A stretch of 64,000 nt of DNA from Sporosarcina sp. ZBG7A (GCF_000813425.1 NZ_JWIB01000013.1:1-64000), one strand, 5' to 3'. Counted from the stretch's first letter, positions 36,542 through 45,324 are shown. The notes: generated by a model not told the origin, from the sequence alone. Program-made: numbers and translations.

Positions 36542-37921
36542 TTAAATATCGCGTGCCATTTCTTCTTTAAACCCAAATAGGTACGTGAATAGGAATCCGC
36601 CACCATATGCGATGAGCAACCCAAGGAAGTAGTACAAGTACTTGCCGTCATCGATTAGTGGAATGAGTGAAATCCCTGATACACCGATTCCTGTCGCTGC
36701 TGTGTGCATCACTGCTTGGAATGCACCACCAAGTGCTCCACCCATACAAGCGGTGATGAACGGACGACCTAGTGGTAACGTAACCCCGTATAACAATGGT
36801 TCTCCAATCCCGAGGAAACCAACAGGCAATGCGCCCTTGATGATGTTACGGAGACGACGGTTTTTCGTTTTCACGAAGATTGCCATTGCTGCACCTACCT
36901 GACCAGCTCCAGCCATTGCGAGAACTGTCAGCAGTGCCGTATTTCCATACGTGTTGATCAATTCCAAGTGGATTGGTGTGAGTCCGTGATGCAATCCGAC
37001 CATAACGAGCGGAAGGAAGAATCCTGCAAGGACAGCACCCGCGACAACTCCACCTACGTCCAGAACGGCGATCAAACCTTTTGTAATCCCGTCCGCCAGC
37101 AGACCCGCAACCGGTACAATTGCATAGAGTGAGAAGAAACCGACAGTGAGTACGGTAACGAGTGGAGTAAAGATGATATCAACCGCTGCAGGCATAACTT
37201 TGCGCACATTCTTTTCGACAAACGTCATGAGGAATGCTGCAAAGATGACTCCGAATAAACCACCTCGTCCGACAACTAAAGGTTCACCATAAATCGTAAT
37301 CTCTGCAAGGAATGGATTGAATAAGAACATTCCGGCGATTGCACCTAGTACAGGTGTTCCACCAAATTCTTTCGCAGTGTTCCAACCAACAATCACCGCT
37401 AAGTACGTGAAGACACTCGATCCGAGAAGTAGTAAAATTTGCATCCATGTCTGGGTCGGATCTACACCCGCGTTTTTCGCAAAGTTTGCAGCTCCATTGA
37501 TAATCCCTGAAGCGACAAGTCCTGGGATCAGTGGGATAAAAATGTTACCAATACGTCTTAGGAAACTTTTAAACGGTGTACGGTTTTTCTCTTTTCTGCG
37601 TTCATTGTCAATCGCAGCGCGTTCTTCAAATGTCAGACTGTCGTACTCCGGCTCAGACTCTTCGCCGATGCCAAGACCCGTCAACTGGCTCATTTCATCC
37701 GCAACCCGATTTACAGTTCCTGGTCCAATGACGACTTGTAATGTTTCATCGACGACAACCCCCATGACACCTTCAACTTTTTTTAATGCGGCAATGTCTG
37801 CTTTACTATCGTCCTTCAGTGTTAGACGAAGCCGCGTCATACAGTGGGCGATTTTACGAATATTATCTTTGCCGCCAACGTGTTCCAGTATGCCCGTCGC
37901 CATTTGTTGCTCTTTTCTCAT
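36542..37921 (-). CDS. murP: PTS transporter MurP, EIIBC for N-acetylmuramic acid
   Basis: 459 residues. The EIIB domain (about 1-90) has the phosphocysteine Cys27 in KIAHCMTRLRL. The EIIC domain (about 110-455) has around ten helices and the GIGEPLLYGVTLP motif of the glucose-sucrose family. No EIIA domain is present, so phosphate must come from another protein's EIIA. Placement between murQ and mupG identifies the cargo as MurNAc or MurNAc-GlcNAc, delivered as the 6-phosphate. GGGAGGG precedes the ATG. Confidence 0.9.
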   Translation of the reverse strand: MRKEQQMATGILEHVGGKDNIRKIAHCMTRLRLTLKDDSKADIAALKKVEGVMGVVVDETLQVVIGPGTVNRVADEMSQLTGLGIGEESEPEYDSLTFEERAAIDNERRKEKNRTPFKSFLRRIGNIFIPLIPGLVASGIINGAANFAKNAGVDPTQTWMQILLLLGSSVFTYLAVIVGWNTAKEFGGTPVLGAIAGMFLFNPFLAEITIYGEPLVVGRGGLFGVIFAAFLMTFVEKNVRKVMPAAVDIIFTPLVTVLTVGFFSLYAIVPVAGLLADGITKGLIAVLDVGGVVAGAVLAGFFLPLVMVGLHHGLTPIHLELINTYGNTALLTVLAMAGAGQVGAAMAIFVKTKNRRLRNIIKGALPVGFLGIGEPLLYGVTLPLGRPFITACMGGALGGAFQAVMHTAATGIGVSGISLIPLIDDGKYLYYFLGLLIAYGGGFLFTYLFGFKEEMARDI

Positions 37922-37971
37922 CCTGAACCCTCCCTCTCTCTTCTTACTAGTGAATGATTTATCAAAACCCT

Positions 37972-38865
37972 TTATGCTTGCTGTGTAGCTTTTCGAACAA
38001 ATCCACCTGTTGCTTCAATCCGTTCTTGTGCCTGTTCTTTCGAGCAATCGAGTAGGATCATGACGGTCGCTGTTTTCACGTGCTTGCCAGAAGCTTCATA
38101 GAAAGACGTTGCAGTATGTAGATCCACCCCAGTTGCTTCCATAATAATGCGTTTCGAGCGTTCTTGAAGTTTCAAGTTCGTCGCTTGCACATCGATCATC
38201 AAGTTTTCGTACGCTTTTCCGATCCCAATCATCGCAGCAGTTGAAATCATATTCAGCACCATTTTCTGTGCGCTTCCTGCTTTCAGTCGTGTTGAACCCG
38301 TCAACACTTCAGGACCTGTTGCAAGTTCGATTGCAATGTCAGCATGACTACTCATTTCAGCGCCTTCATTACAACTAATACTAATTGTATGAGCGGCAGT
38401 CTTACGTGCATAGTCCAGTGCGCCAATGACGTAAGGTGTTCTACCGCTTGCTGCGATACCGATGACAGTATCCGTTTCGTTCAGCTGGATATCCTTCAAA
38501 TCTTGGATTCCGAGCTCTGGATCATCTTCTGCACCTTCCACAGCCTTTGTGAACGCTTTCAATCCCCCGGCTATTAAACCGACTACCATGTCAGGTGATA
38601 CCCCAAACGTCGGCACACATTCAACAGCATCCAAAATACCAAGACGTCCACTTGTTCCAGCACCGATATAAATCAGTCTTCCACCCTTTTGAAACGAATC
38701 TATAACTGCCTTGACCGTTTTTTCAATCGTCGGCAACTGTGCATGAATCACCTCAATCGCGGATCCATCCTCTTTATTCATTGCTTTCAACACATCTGCA
38801 ACACTCATCGTATCTAATGACATCGTATGTGCATTGCGTTGTTCCGTGCCTAACTTCTCAAGCAT
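37972..38865 (-). CDS. murQ: N-acetylmuramic acid 6-phosphate etherase
   Basis: 297 residues, full length. It cleaves the lactyl ether of MurNAc-6P to give GlcNAc-6P and D-lactate. The SIS domain has GRLIYIGAGTSGRLGILDA, the catalytic Glu region DAVECVPTFG, VEGAEDDPELG, and the GSTRLKAGSAQKMVLNMIST signature used to recognise MurQ. GAAAGGAGTGGGCGC precedes the ATG. It follows murR by 111 bases containing a promoter and a candidate operator, and precedes murP by 50 bases. Confidence 0.95.
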   Translation of the reverse strand: MLEKLGTEQRNAHTMSLDTMSVADVLKAMNKEDGSAIEVIHAQLPTIEKTVKAVIDSFQKGGRLIYIGAGTSGRLGILDAVECVPTFGVSPDMVVGLIAGGLKAFTKAVEGAEDDPELGIQDLKDIQLNETDTVIGIAASGRTPYVIGALDYARKTAAHTISISCNEGAEMSSHADIAIELATGPEVLTGSTRLKAGSAQKMVLNMISTAAMIGIGKAYENLMIDVQATNLKLQERSKRIIMEATGVDLHTATSFYEASGKHVKTATVMILLDCSKEQAQERIEATGGFVRKATQQA

Positions 38866-38897
38866 GCGCCCACTCCTTTCAACGTCTCATTGGCTTC

Positions 38898-38927
38898 ATT
38901 GTACGCTTTAAGGAAATTACAAGTCAA
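38898..38927 (-). promoter_or_regulatory. Promoter of murQ-murP-mupG
   Basis: On the minus strand TTGACT, 18 bases, TACAAT, 33 bases upstream of the murQ start. A second possible promoter (TTGCAT, 19 bases, TATAAT) overlaps the palindrome at 38945-38961. Confidence 0.6.
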
Positions 38928-38944
38928 TAGTTTAGTTGAATTAT

Positions 38945-38961
38945 ATGAAATGTAATTTCAT
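38945..38961. promoter_or_regulatory. Candidate MurR operator
   Basis: ATGAAATGTAATTTCAT has 7-bp arms around three bases and sits between murR and murQ. Inverted repeats of this size are typical of RpiR-family sites. Confidence 0.6.
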
Positions 38962-38976
38962 TTTATGCAAAACTCA

Positions 38977-39816
38977 TTATCTTCTTAATTTCACCGCCTG
39001 TTCCCGAGCATTCTGATACCGATCTATAATGGACTCGCCCATTTGGTTTACTAAACTAATATACAAGCTATCGATTACTGTAAGTTGAGTCATGCGAGAC
39101 GTAATACTTCCAACGCGAAAATCCTTCTCAACATTCGGTGTTGCGAGTTGAATATCAGATTCCTTCGACAAAGGAGATTTGTTCAAGTTTGTAATGGTAA
39201 TTAGAGTAGCTCCTTGTTTTTTCGCAAACCTTGCGAGTTCAACGACATCCTTTGTTTCACCAGACATACTGATTGCGACAAACACATCGTTTTCGCTTAA
39301 AAAAGGGATAACCGAGAGCATATAATGGAAATCCGCATGATACTCCACTTGGTACCCGAGTTTAGCAAACTTGAATTGAGCATCCATCGCTGCAATCGCT
39401 GAGCCACCAACTCCGTAAAACAATATCCGGTGCGCCGATTGAAATGCTTTCACAGCCTTTTCGAGTTCTTTCTTTTCAATTGAAGCAAGTAACAAGTCGA
39501 TTGCTCCACGATTCACATGTACTACCTTTTGAAACAATTCATATGGAGAATCTTTTTTCTGTGTGATTGAAAAGTCAGTTATGTATTCTTCCGTAGTTGC
39601 AAGCTCTTGTGCCAATAAAATCTTGAACGCTTTGAAACTACCGATCCCCACTGACTTGGTGAACCGAACAACAGAGGCTTCACTGACGTCAGTCTTTGCA
39701 GCCAATTCTCTCGTAGTCATCGTTGGGATCAGTTCCGCATGATTCAGTATATACTCCGCAATTCTTAGCTCTGTTTTTGAAAATCGATTCAATTGACTCC
39801 TAATTTGTCCTAACAT
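38977..39816 (-). CDS. murR: MurR/RpiR-family transcriptional regulator
   Basis: 279 residues. Residues 1-77 form an RpiR helix-turn-helix (TTRELAAKTDVSEASVVRFTK). Residues about 115-250 form a SIS sugar-phosphate domain (RILFYGVGGSAIAAMDAQFKF, FVAISMSGETKDVVELA). By position it controls murQ-murP-mupG, with MurNAc-6P the expected effector as for Escherichia coli MurR. The ATG is preceded by AGGAGGC. Two tandem 21-bp-periodic elements lie upstream, reading toward this gene. Confidence 0.88.
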   Translation of the reverse strand: MLGQIRSQLNRFSKTELRIAEYILNHAELIPTMTTRELAAKTDVSEASVVRFTKSVGIGSFKAFKILLAQELATTEEYITDFSITQKKDSPYELFQKVVHVNRGAIDLLLASIEKKELEKAVKAFQSAHRILFYGVGGSAIAAMDAQFKFAKLGYQVEYHADFHYMLSVIPFLSENDVFVAISMSGETKDVVELARFAKKQGATLITITNLNKSPLSKESDIQLATPNVEKDFRVGSITSRMTQLTVIDSLYISLVNQMGESIIDRYQNAREQAVKLRR

Positions 39817-39934
39817 TCTGATTGCCTCCTACTCTATTCTTTCCATTATGACCGAAGTGATAGTCCTTTGACAATGTTCATTCGCAAGTTTCTAATATTG
39901 CTGGAAGTGTGGTGATTAATTGGTGGTGCTTCGC

Positions 39935-40352
39935 GCGATTAGGGATGGGCTACCTCTCTGTCAGCTACCCTTTTTCCGGTCTCCGACAGTTCTTAAGGTT
40001 TGTCAGACATGTAGGGAGTGTTCTTCGACACTGGCCGAAGTTTCTCCATCACATATGCTCATTTCTCCGACACTTAGCGGAGTTTCTCGATATCAGGACA
40101 CAATTCAATGGCTTTAAGAGATTAATTAGTGGCGCTTCGCGCATTTAGGGATGGGCTACCTCTCTGTCAGCTACCCTTTTTCCGTTCTCCGACAGTTCTT
40201 AAGGTTTGTCAGACATGTAGAGAGTTTTCTTCGACAATGGACGAAGTTTCTCCATCACACGGGCTCATTTCTCCGTCACTTAGCGGAGTTTCTCGATATC
40301 GGGACACAATTCAATGGCTTTAAGAGATTTATTGGTGGCGCTTCGCGCGTTT
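39935..40352 (-). repeat. Two tandem 21-bp-periodic elements (206-bp direct duplication)
   Basis: Read on the minus strand, each copy has the head (core GCG-C-ACTAATTAATCTCTT or similar, then GAATTGTGTCC) followed by six units. In the first copy units start at 39978, 39999, 40020, 40041, 40062 and 40083, exactly 21 apart, with TTTCTCCGACAC as the clearest form. The whole block repeats at a period of 206 bases (AGGGATGGGCTACC at 39941 and 40147), and a third flank follows (AGGGATGG at 40353). The copies differ at few positions, so the duplication is recent. Frames in this region are not genes. Confidence 0.8.
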
Positions 40353-40572
40353 AGGGATGGAAATCCACTATGCAGGTGTCGAATCCGCCAGAGCAAGCCT
40401 ATTATCAGCCAGTTGACAAGTACAATCGACCAAAATGCATGATGAATCGGCCACATGAGTAAATTAATCGAAACCCATGTATAATTCATCAATCTATTCA
40501 ATAATTTGTCTTTCCATCCAACTGGAAATGTTGTATGATTATCTTAAAATTCAACAATTGAATGGAGCGCTT

Positions 40573-40839
40573 ATGATGAAAAAAATTGGAGCTGTTCTGA
40601 CCGCTACAGTATTAGCACTCGGAGTCGCAACAATCCCTGCACAACCTGCTGATGCTGCACCCACTAAATTCAAAAATTGTACAATGCTGAATCAGACGTA
40701 CAAAGGCGGAGTGGCGAAGAATGCTACTGTACGTAACAAAGGTGGAAAGACGAAATATACACCGACTGTCAACGCAGCAATTTATAACTCCCATACAAAG
40801 TTAGATCGAGACAAAGACGGCATCGCTTGCGAACGATAA
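40573..40839 (+). CDS. Secreted Excalibur calcium-binding domain protein
   Basis: About 88 residues from the ATG-ATG at 40573 (GGAG five to eight bases upstream); the frame extends upstream without a ribosome site. Residues 1-30 form a signal peptide (MMKKIGAVLTATVLALGVAT, ending ADAAP). The remainder is one Excalibur domain with two conserved Cys (KNCTMLNQTY and IACER) and the calcium loop DRDKDGIAC at the C-terminus. Such domains are found on extracellular nucleases and surface proteins. Alone, its role is unknown; calcium-dependent surface binding is inferred. Confidence 0.85.
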   Translation: MMKKIGAVLTATVLALGVATIPAQPADAAPTKFKNCTMLNQTYKGGVAKNATVRNKGGKTKYTPTVNAAIYNSHTKLDRDKDGIACER

Positions 40840-40867
40840 ATTATTTAAACGCGGGGGAGGGATTGTA

Positions 40868-41053
40868 TTGACGAGTAAGAAACTCTTTTCCATTGGATAC
40901 CTTATATACGTAATTGCCCTAGCTTGTGCTTATTTCATCGTCGAACCACAAAATATTCTAGCTCCCGTTTTGGCACTCACCTTGTTATTCGGTGTCTATC
41001 AAATCTATATTTATATAATTCGTCCTAGACGACAATTGAAGCCCCAACAGTAA
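40868..41053 (+). CDS. Small two-helix membrane protein
   Basis: 61 residues with a TTG start preceded by GGGGGAGGG at suitable distance. Hydrophobic segments at about 6-24 and 30-50 are followed by a basic tail (RPRRQLKPQQ). I do not recognise the family. It begins 28 bases after the Excalibur gene and ends at a terminator, so the two may be co-transcribed. Confidence 0.65.
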   Translation: MTSKKLFSIGYLIYVIALACAYFIVEPQNILAPVLALTLLFGVYQIYIYIIRPRRQLKPQQ

Positions 41054-41091
41054 AAGAAGCATCCTCCACTAGTCTGGAGGATGCTTCTTTT
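41054..41091. terminator. Bidirectional terminator
   Basis: AAAGAAGCATCCTCCA / TGGAGGATGCTTCTTT, 16-bp perfect stem with a 6-base loop, between convergent genes. Confidence 0.9.
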
Positions 41092-41666
41092 CATTTTATC
41101 TTCCTCTGTTGAACCACACCTATATAGATTACGATAAACATTAGCGCAAGTATGCTGCCGAAACCCCATTGACTCATCGCGTTTGAATCACCAAGTCCGA
41201 CGCGAACGATTTCCCACTGGGTATAAGCCATTAAAAGAAGTGAGAGGTTTTTCACTCGGTTTAAGAGTTCCCGGCTAGATTGATAAAAACGCGGCGCATT
41301 CATTTCATTTAAACGCCTGGGATAGTTATGCCACTCTGGATGACGTTCCAAAAATTCAAGCAACGCAAACAGTCCCACACTAATCATCGGTACTAGCAAC
41401 AAGACCCATTTCGATCCATAGTTATCTACTTCCCCTAATGCGTTAAAGTGGATTGGAACCTGCTCAGGTAGCTGATTCCATTGAAAAAGGGTATAGAAGA
41501 TAACTGCGATAAAGAGCCCGATGGCAATGAGGTCAAAAACTCGATTAATCCTTGTTTTGTGAGTTTCTACATGTTGGGGTAGCTTTTGCAAGTCGTTCAC
41601 TTCCTTTTCGTATCTACTCTTTAATTTACGAAAAGATGTAATGAAAGTTTCAGTTAATGCACTCAT
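41091..41666 (-). CDS. DUF1648 membrane protein
   Basis: 191 residues. After a charged N-terminal 40 residues there are membrane helices at about 42-62, 85-105, 140-158 and 165-185. The segment LPEQVPIHFNALGEVDNYGSK is the DUF1648 signature, found in SdpI-like immunity and related membrane proteins. No toxin or SdpI operon is nearby. The ribosome site is weak (AGAAG close to the ATG), so the start is less certain. Function unknown. Confidence 0.75.
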   Translation of the reverse strand: MSALTETFITSFRKLKSRYEKEVNDLQKLPQHVETHKTRINRVFDLIAIGLFIAVIFYTLFQWNQLPEQVPIHFNALGEVDNYGSKWVLLLVPMISVGLFALLEFLERHPEWHNYPRRLNEMNAPRFYQSSRELLNRVKNLSLLLMAYTQWEIVRVGLGDSNAMSQWGFGSILALMFIVIYIGVVQQRKIK

Positions 41667-41697
41667 ACTTCTAAAATTCTATTTTACCTTTTCATGC

Positions 41698-42924
41698 TCA
41701 AATTAATGTTGAAAACCAAAGTCCTAGCACCGTACCGATGTAATTTCCGATAATATAGCCAAGGGTCCCAACGACCAATATTGGGCCAATCAAGTCTTTC
41801 CATCCTTTTGCGATTGCTAATGCAGCGGCAGTCGTTGGCCCACCAATGTTAGCATTACTCGCTAAAAGTGTATCTTCCAAATTAGCATTCAACAGTTTTC
41901 CTGCCGTCAACGAAACGACCATATTGACCATGACAATGATGAATACGAAAACGAGAAGCAATGGTGCATTTTGTACGATTAATGGAATCGATGCCGGTAT
42001 CCCAATTACCACAAAGAATAAATAAATCAAAAATGTCCCGAACTCTTGGCTCCCATTGATCTTTTCAAAATAAGATGGAAACAATGCTAATACAATAAAC
42101 GTCACCGTAGTCAATACAAGGTATTTATCGCCAAAAATCGAATGTGCCAAGTTCATAATTCCTGAAACTTTCTCACCAGAAGGAATTAGCCCCCCAATAA
42201 ACTCTGCTAGTTTGAAAGATACGATAACAAGGAAGAAAGCTGTACCAATCGCCATTGCGATATCTTTTAACGATATGTCTTTTCTCTTCCAGAAACTTTC
42301 CGCTAACGTCTTCCCATCTTCTTGCGTAACTCCGTTTTCCACTTGATCGATATGTGGTGTAGAATAACGTTTTCTAAAGAATCCGATTGTCGGAATTAGC
42401 ATCAAGATGACAAAGTAGACAGCCATCATCAAATTATCTGCGACGACTGTTGCTGAAACGAGATCCCCAGGTGCTTCAAACTTTCCTGCCATTGCCGCAA
42501 AGTTCACACCACCTCCAACGTAAGACGCGCTGATCATCCCACCGATTTTATCTAGATAAGGGATGTGATCTTTCAATAGAAAGAAGCTAATGATTGTTCC
42601 AGCGACAGTTCCAATAGAGCTCAACAGGAATAACGCCAGCAACTTGCCACTCTCGGTCCATATTTTCTTAATGTTGACATGGAAAAGCAGAAGCGGAATC
42701 GCTAGCGGGATAATGACACCCCACACTGCGTCGTATACTGGAGATTCAGTAGGTATGATGCCAGTATTTGATAGAAAAATAGCGCCCACTAGCGCAATGA
42801 TTGCTCCCGAAATCTTGGAGGCCCAACTGAAACGTTGTTCTAAATAGATACTGAGAGATGCCACGACGACAATGATTCCCCATAGTGTGAGCGTGTCGTC
42901 AGGCTGAATCCATGTATTCGTCAT
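41698..42924 (-). CDS. DUF819 family membrane protein (YjcL-like)
   Basis: 408 residues with about 11 membrane helices. DUF819 features include GGMISASYVGGGVNFAAMAG and the LLASNANIGGPTTAAALAIAKGW segment near 350-380. The family resembles ion-coupled carboxylate or amino acid transporters, but no substrate is proven. Its ATG overlaps the stop of the membrane dipeptidase by one base (TAATG), so translation is coupled. It may export or import a product of that dipeptidase; this is inference. Confidence 0.82.
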   Translation of the reverse strand: MTNTWIQPDDTLTLWGIIVVVASLSIYLEQRFSWASKISGAIIALVGAIFLSNTGIIPTESPVYDAVWGVIIPLAIPLLLFHVNIKKIWTESGKLLALFLLSSIGTVAGTIISFFLLKDHIPYLDKIGGMISASYVGGGVNFAAMAGKFEAPGDLVSATVVADNLMMAVYFVILMLIPTIGFFRKRYSTPHIDQVENGVTQEDGKTLAESFWKRKDISLKDIAMAIGTAFFLVIVSFKLAEFIGGLIPSGEKVSGIMNLAHSIFGDKYLVLTTVTFIVLALFPSYFEKINGSQEFGTFLIYLFFVVIGIPASIPLIVQNAPLLLVFVFIIVMVNMVVSLTAGKLLNANLEDTLLASNANIGGPTTAAALAIAKGWKDLIGPILVVGTLGYIIGNYIGTVLGLWFSTLI

Positions 42925-43934
42925 TATGTACGCCTTCTTTCTGATATCAGATTGGTCATGAACCCCTCTGCATTTTTGTAACTGATTTCTTCTATTTCCT
43001 CTTGAGAATACCCACGGTGTTTCATCTGTTCCAGTAATGCTGGAACTTTCGTGACATCCTCTAGCCCTTCCGTTAATACATCCATACCTCCGCCTAGCGG
43101 ATGATCACTTAAGTAATCAAGAAAGTCGAATCCAAATGCAACATGATCGATGCCTGCAATGGATACAATATGGTCGATGTGATCAATAAATCGGTCAACG
43201 GTTGGATGTCGTTCATCGACAAATTCTCCATAAGCATTCAATCCGATTAACCCATTGCGTTCGGAGACGACACGTATTTGAGCATCGGTTAAATTCCGTT
43301 CATGATTGCATACAGCTCGGGCGTTACTGTGCGAAGCGATAATGGGAGAGGTTGTGTTGTGGATGACATCCCAGAAACTAGTCTCATCCAAATGAGAGAC
43401 ATCGATGATGAATCCTGACTTCTCTGACTTAGCTAGCAAGTCTAGCCCTAGTGTAGTTACGCCGCGCTCTCCATCGATAGAAGATGCTCCCGTCCCGCTC
43501 GCGAAAGCGTTTTGTTCGTTCCAAGCCATGATGATGTGTTGAATATTTTTTTCTTTCATGAATGCGAAAGTGGTGTCGATCGTTTCATTTTCTGACTTGG
43601 TAATCCACTGATCTAAGGAGGATAAACCCTCTATACCTAGATAAACCTTAACTTTCCCATCTGAAATAGTCTCTTCCTGAATACCATCGATAGGCTGAAC
43701 AACCGCGTGCTTTGACTCTAGTAAGTCTGCCTCAACGAACTTGATAAGATCATGAAAACGCTCTAGTGGTTGATGAGAAAAAATAGGTTCCGTCCAAAAC
43801 ACACATATGATTGAACTTACACCCCCTTTTTTCAGTGCTGGATAATGGATTCTGTCAAAAACGTTCGTCTCCCCACGTGCTCTTCGGAAGGCGATGTCCG
43901 TAAACAAATCTGAATGTAAGTCGAAAACTTTCAT
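42924..43934 (-). CDS. Membrane dipeptidase (renal dipeptidase, M19 family)
   Basis: 336 residues from ATG 43934, set by AAGGGAGG; the longer frame to 44255 adds unrelated residues over the promoter. The M19 fold is visible: FDLHSDLFTD (metal ligands), ASHSNARAVCNHERNLTD, NGLIGLNAYGEFV, DHVAFGFDFLDY. It hydrolyses dipeptides, often with D- or dehydro-residues, using two zinc ions. Translationally coupled to a DUF819 transporter. A near-perfect palindrome at 43955-43970 upstream may be an operator. Confidence 0.88.
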   Translation of the reverse strand: MKVFDLHSDLFTDIAFRRARGETNVFDRIHYPALKKGGVSSIICVFWTEPIFSHQPLERFHDLIKFVEADLLESKHAVVQPIDGIQEETISDGKVKVYLGIEGLSSLDQWITKSENETIDTTFAFMKEKNIQHIIMAWNEQNAFASGTGASSIDGERGVTTLGLDLLAKSEKSGFIIDVSHLDETSFWDVIHNTTSPIIASHSNARAVCNHERNLTDAQIRVVSERNGLIGLNAYGEFVDERHPTVDRFIDHIDHIVSIAGIDHVAFGFDFLDYLSDHPLGGGMDVLTEGLEDVTKVPALLEQMKHRGYSQEEIEEISYKNAEGFMTNLISERRRT

Positions 43935-43954
43935 AGAATCCTCCCTTATAAATA

Positions 43955-43970
43955 TTCTAATATATTGGAA
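43955..43970. promoter_or_regulatory. Inverted repeat upstream of the dipeptidase operon
   Basis: TTCTAATATATTGGAA is a palindrome with one mismatched pair, 21 bases before the start. No regulator gene is adjacent. Confidence 0.4.
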
Positions 43971-44017
43971 TTTATACATTGTATCATATTTATCAATAGC
44001 TACTTTTACTTTTCCAT

Positions 44018-44049
44018 AAAAAAAACTTTGCACGTGGCAAAGCTTTTTG
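44018..44049 (-). terminator. Intrinsic terminator of the monooxygenase gene
   Basis: Stem GCTTTGC / GCAAAGT around CACGT, then eight T on the minus strand. Confidence 0.85.
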
Positions 44050-44058
44050 AATCTATTT

Positions 44059-44403
44059 TTATTTTGCTGGTAAATGTTGAACCATTGTGACGTACGTAGA
44101 TAATTCAGTACCAAGAATCGGATTATGCGGTGGTGTACCAGTTTGGTTCTTTTCTTGTTCAGCTCGAATCTTCGCCTTTTCGATTGCACGCTTTTCGCGC
44201 CACTCTGTGAAGTATTTTTCGTCTTCCCAAGTCGTGCAAACATGGATCTCATCATGATCTTCAGTATTTTCTTTCATCCACACTTCCATCCGAACAAATC
44301 CAGGAAATGTATGGACGGATTTAGGTATCGCGAAGCGTTCTGCAACTTCGGCTCCTTTTCCTTTTTCGATACGGATTACGTTCACTGCTGTCATCTGGCT
44401 CAT
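44059..44403 (-). CDS. Antibiotic biosynthesis monooxygenase-domain (HmoA/IsdG-like) protein
   Basis: 114 residues from ATG 44403, which has AAAGGAGG nine bases upstream; the longer frame has no site. The ABM ferredoxin-like fold is shown by VNVIRIEKGKGAEVAERFA, TFPGFVRMEVWM and HVCTTWEDEKYFTEWREKRA. Relatives degrade heme (HmoA/IsdG) or oxidise polyketides. The SFxxW-like region favours the heme-degrading branch, but the heme ligand cannot be fixed from sequence. Monocistronic with its own terminator. Confidence 0.8.
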   Translation of the reverse strand: MSQMTAVNVIRIEKGKGAEVAERFAIPKSVHTFPGFVRMEVWMKENTEDHDEIHVCTTWEDEKYFTEWREKRAIEKAKIRAEQEKNQTGTPPHNPILGTELSTYVTMVQHLPAK

Positions 44404-44519
44404 ACGAGCGCCTCCTTTGTAGTTGGCAAATCCACTTTTTTTGAGATCATGTGTCACTGCAAACGTGCTAATGACTTCTTACTCAAGCATACGCCTACCC
44501 GAATCCCCAGACAACGCTC

Positions 44520-44691
44520 CTACCACTGAAATAGGGATTTCCCTTGGCTCAATTGTGTCTCGATTCCGATTAATTCTGCGATGTTACCGATTCTTTGCTA
44601 GATAATGCCGATTGTTGCCTAGGTGTTGTCGATAACTAACACCAAACTGCCGATAACCGACCCATTCTTGCCGATTCTTCCAAACAGCGGG
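44520..44691 (+). repeat. 21-bp-periodic element, CCGATT subtype, copy 1
   Basis: A degenerate head (CGCTCCTACCACTGAAATAG, then CAATTGTGTCTCG) precedes six units starting at 44566, 44587, 44608, 44629, 44650 and 44671, exactly 21 apart. Each begins CCGATT or CCGATA. The leader TTGTGTCTCG is the same as in the other subtype. Confidence 0.75.
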
Positions 44692-44701
44692 ATTGCCCAG
44701 C

Positions 44702-44882
44702 CTTAAACAAGCGAAGCGCTACCAATTAACCCCTTATGGCAGTTGAATTGTGTCTCGTTATCGAGAAACTTCGCCATGTGTCGGACAAATCATGTGGTGT
44801 GATTGAGAAGTTGGCTCGGGTGTCGGAGATATATCTCTATGTGTCGGACAATCACGACTAACTGTCAGACAACGCGTGCGAC
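44702..44882 (+). repeat. 21-bp-periodic element, TCGGAGAAA subtype, copy between the CCGATT elements
   Basis: The head AACAAGCGAAGCGCTACCAA and TTGAATTGTGTCTCG precede units at 44757, 44778, 44799, 44820, 44841 and 44862, again 21 apart (GTTATCGAGAAAC, GTGTCGGACAAAT, GTGTCGGAGATAT and so on). Confidence 0.8.
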
Positions 44883-44911
44883 AATACCTACAGTGAAGCA
44901 GCCCCTCCCTA

Positions 44912-45092
44912 AACAAGCGAAGCGCTACCAATTAATCCCTAAAACTACATGAGTTGTGTCTCGATTCCGATTAATTCTGCGATGTTACCGATTCTTTGCT
45001 GGATAATGCCGATTGTTGCCAGGATGTTGCCGATAACTACTACCAAACTTCCGATAACCGTCCCCATCTTTCCGATTCCTCCAACCGAATGG
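44912..45092 (+). repeat. 21-bp-periodic element, CCGATT subtype, copy 2
   Basis: The same head (AACAAGCGAAGCGCTACCAA) is followed by TTGTGTCTCG and units at 44967, 44988, 45009, 45030, 45051 and 45072. The first three units, variable bases included, are nearly identical to copy 1 located 401 bases earlier. This indicates duplication of a whole element. Confidence 0.8.
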
Positions 45093-45145
45093 CATATTGC
45101 CCTGCCCACCGCGATATGCTACACTTGCTTTAACTAAATGGACGA

Positions 45146-45297
45146 CTCTTTTCTTATCCAGAGAGACCGAGGGACTTGGCCCGATGACGTCTCAGCAACC
45201 TGCTCACGCAAGGTGCTGCTGCCAACAGGGAAACCTGGCCGATGAGGAGAATTTGCGCTTAAGCAACTCTTCTCTGTTCGGGGGAAGAGTTTTTTGT
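45146..45297 (+). promoter_or_regulatory. SAM-I (S-box) riboswitch with terminator
   Basis: The aptamer core is clear: CTTATCCAGAGAG, GAGGGACTTGGCCCGATGA, CAGCAACCTGC, AAGGTGCTGCTGCCAACAGG and the closing GATGAG. CTTATC pairs with GATGAG as P1. The expression platform is a terminator hairpin (AACTCTTC / GAAGAGTT, then TTTTTTG, 45265-45296). The P1 3' strand GAGGAGA can instead pair with the terminator's left arm (TCTTCTC), giving the expected antiterminator. S-adenosylmethionine would turn the downstream gene off. Confidence 0.9.
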
Positions 45298-45324
45298 TTG
45301 GCAAATTTTAGAGGAGTGATCCAA

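Noticed and set aside
39909..40354. Overlapping open frames in the tandem repeat before the Excalibur gene
   Set aside because: The same translated words recur because the DNA is duplicated; there is no ribosome site and the frame differs between copies.
41091..41666. SdpI-type toxin immunity system
   Set aside because: The DUF1648 signature is shared with SdpI proteins, but no SdpC-like toxin or ArsR-type SdpR gene is adjacent.
43935..44255. Basic N-terminal extension of the membrane dipeptidase
   Set aside because: It covers the promoter region and the end of the next gene; ATG 43934 has AAGGGAGG and starts the conserved fold.
45097..45324. N-terminal extension of the coiled-coil protein
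   Set aside because: This stretch is the SAM-I riboswitch and its leader; the GTG at 45325 has a proper ribosome site.
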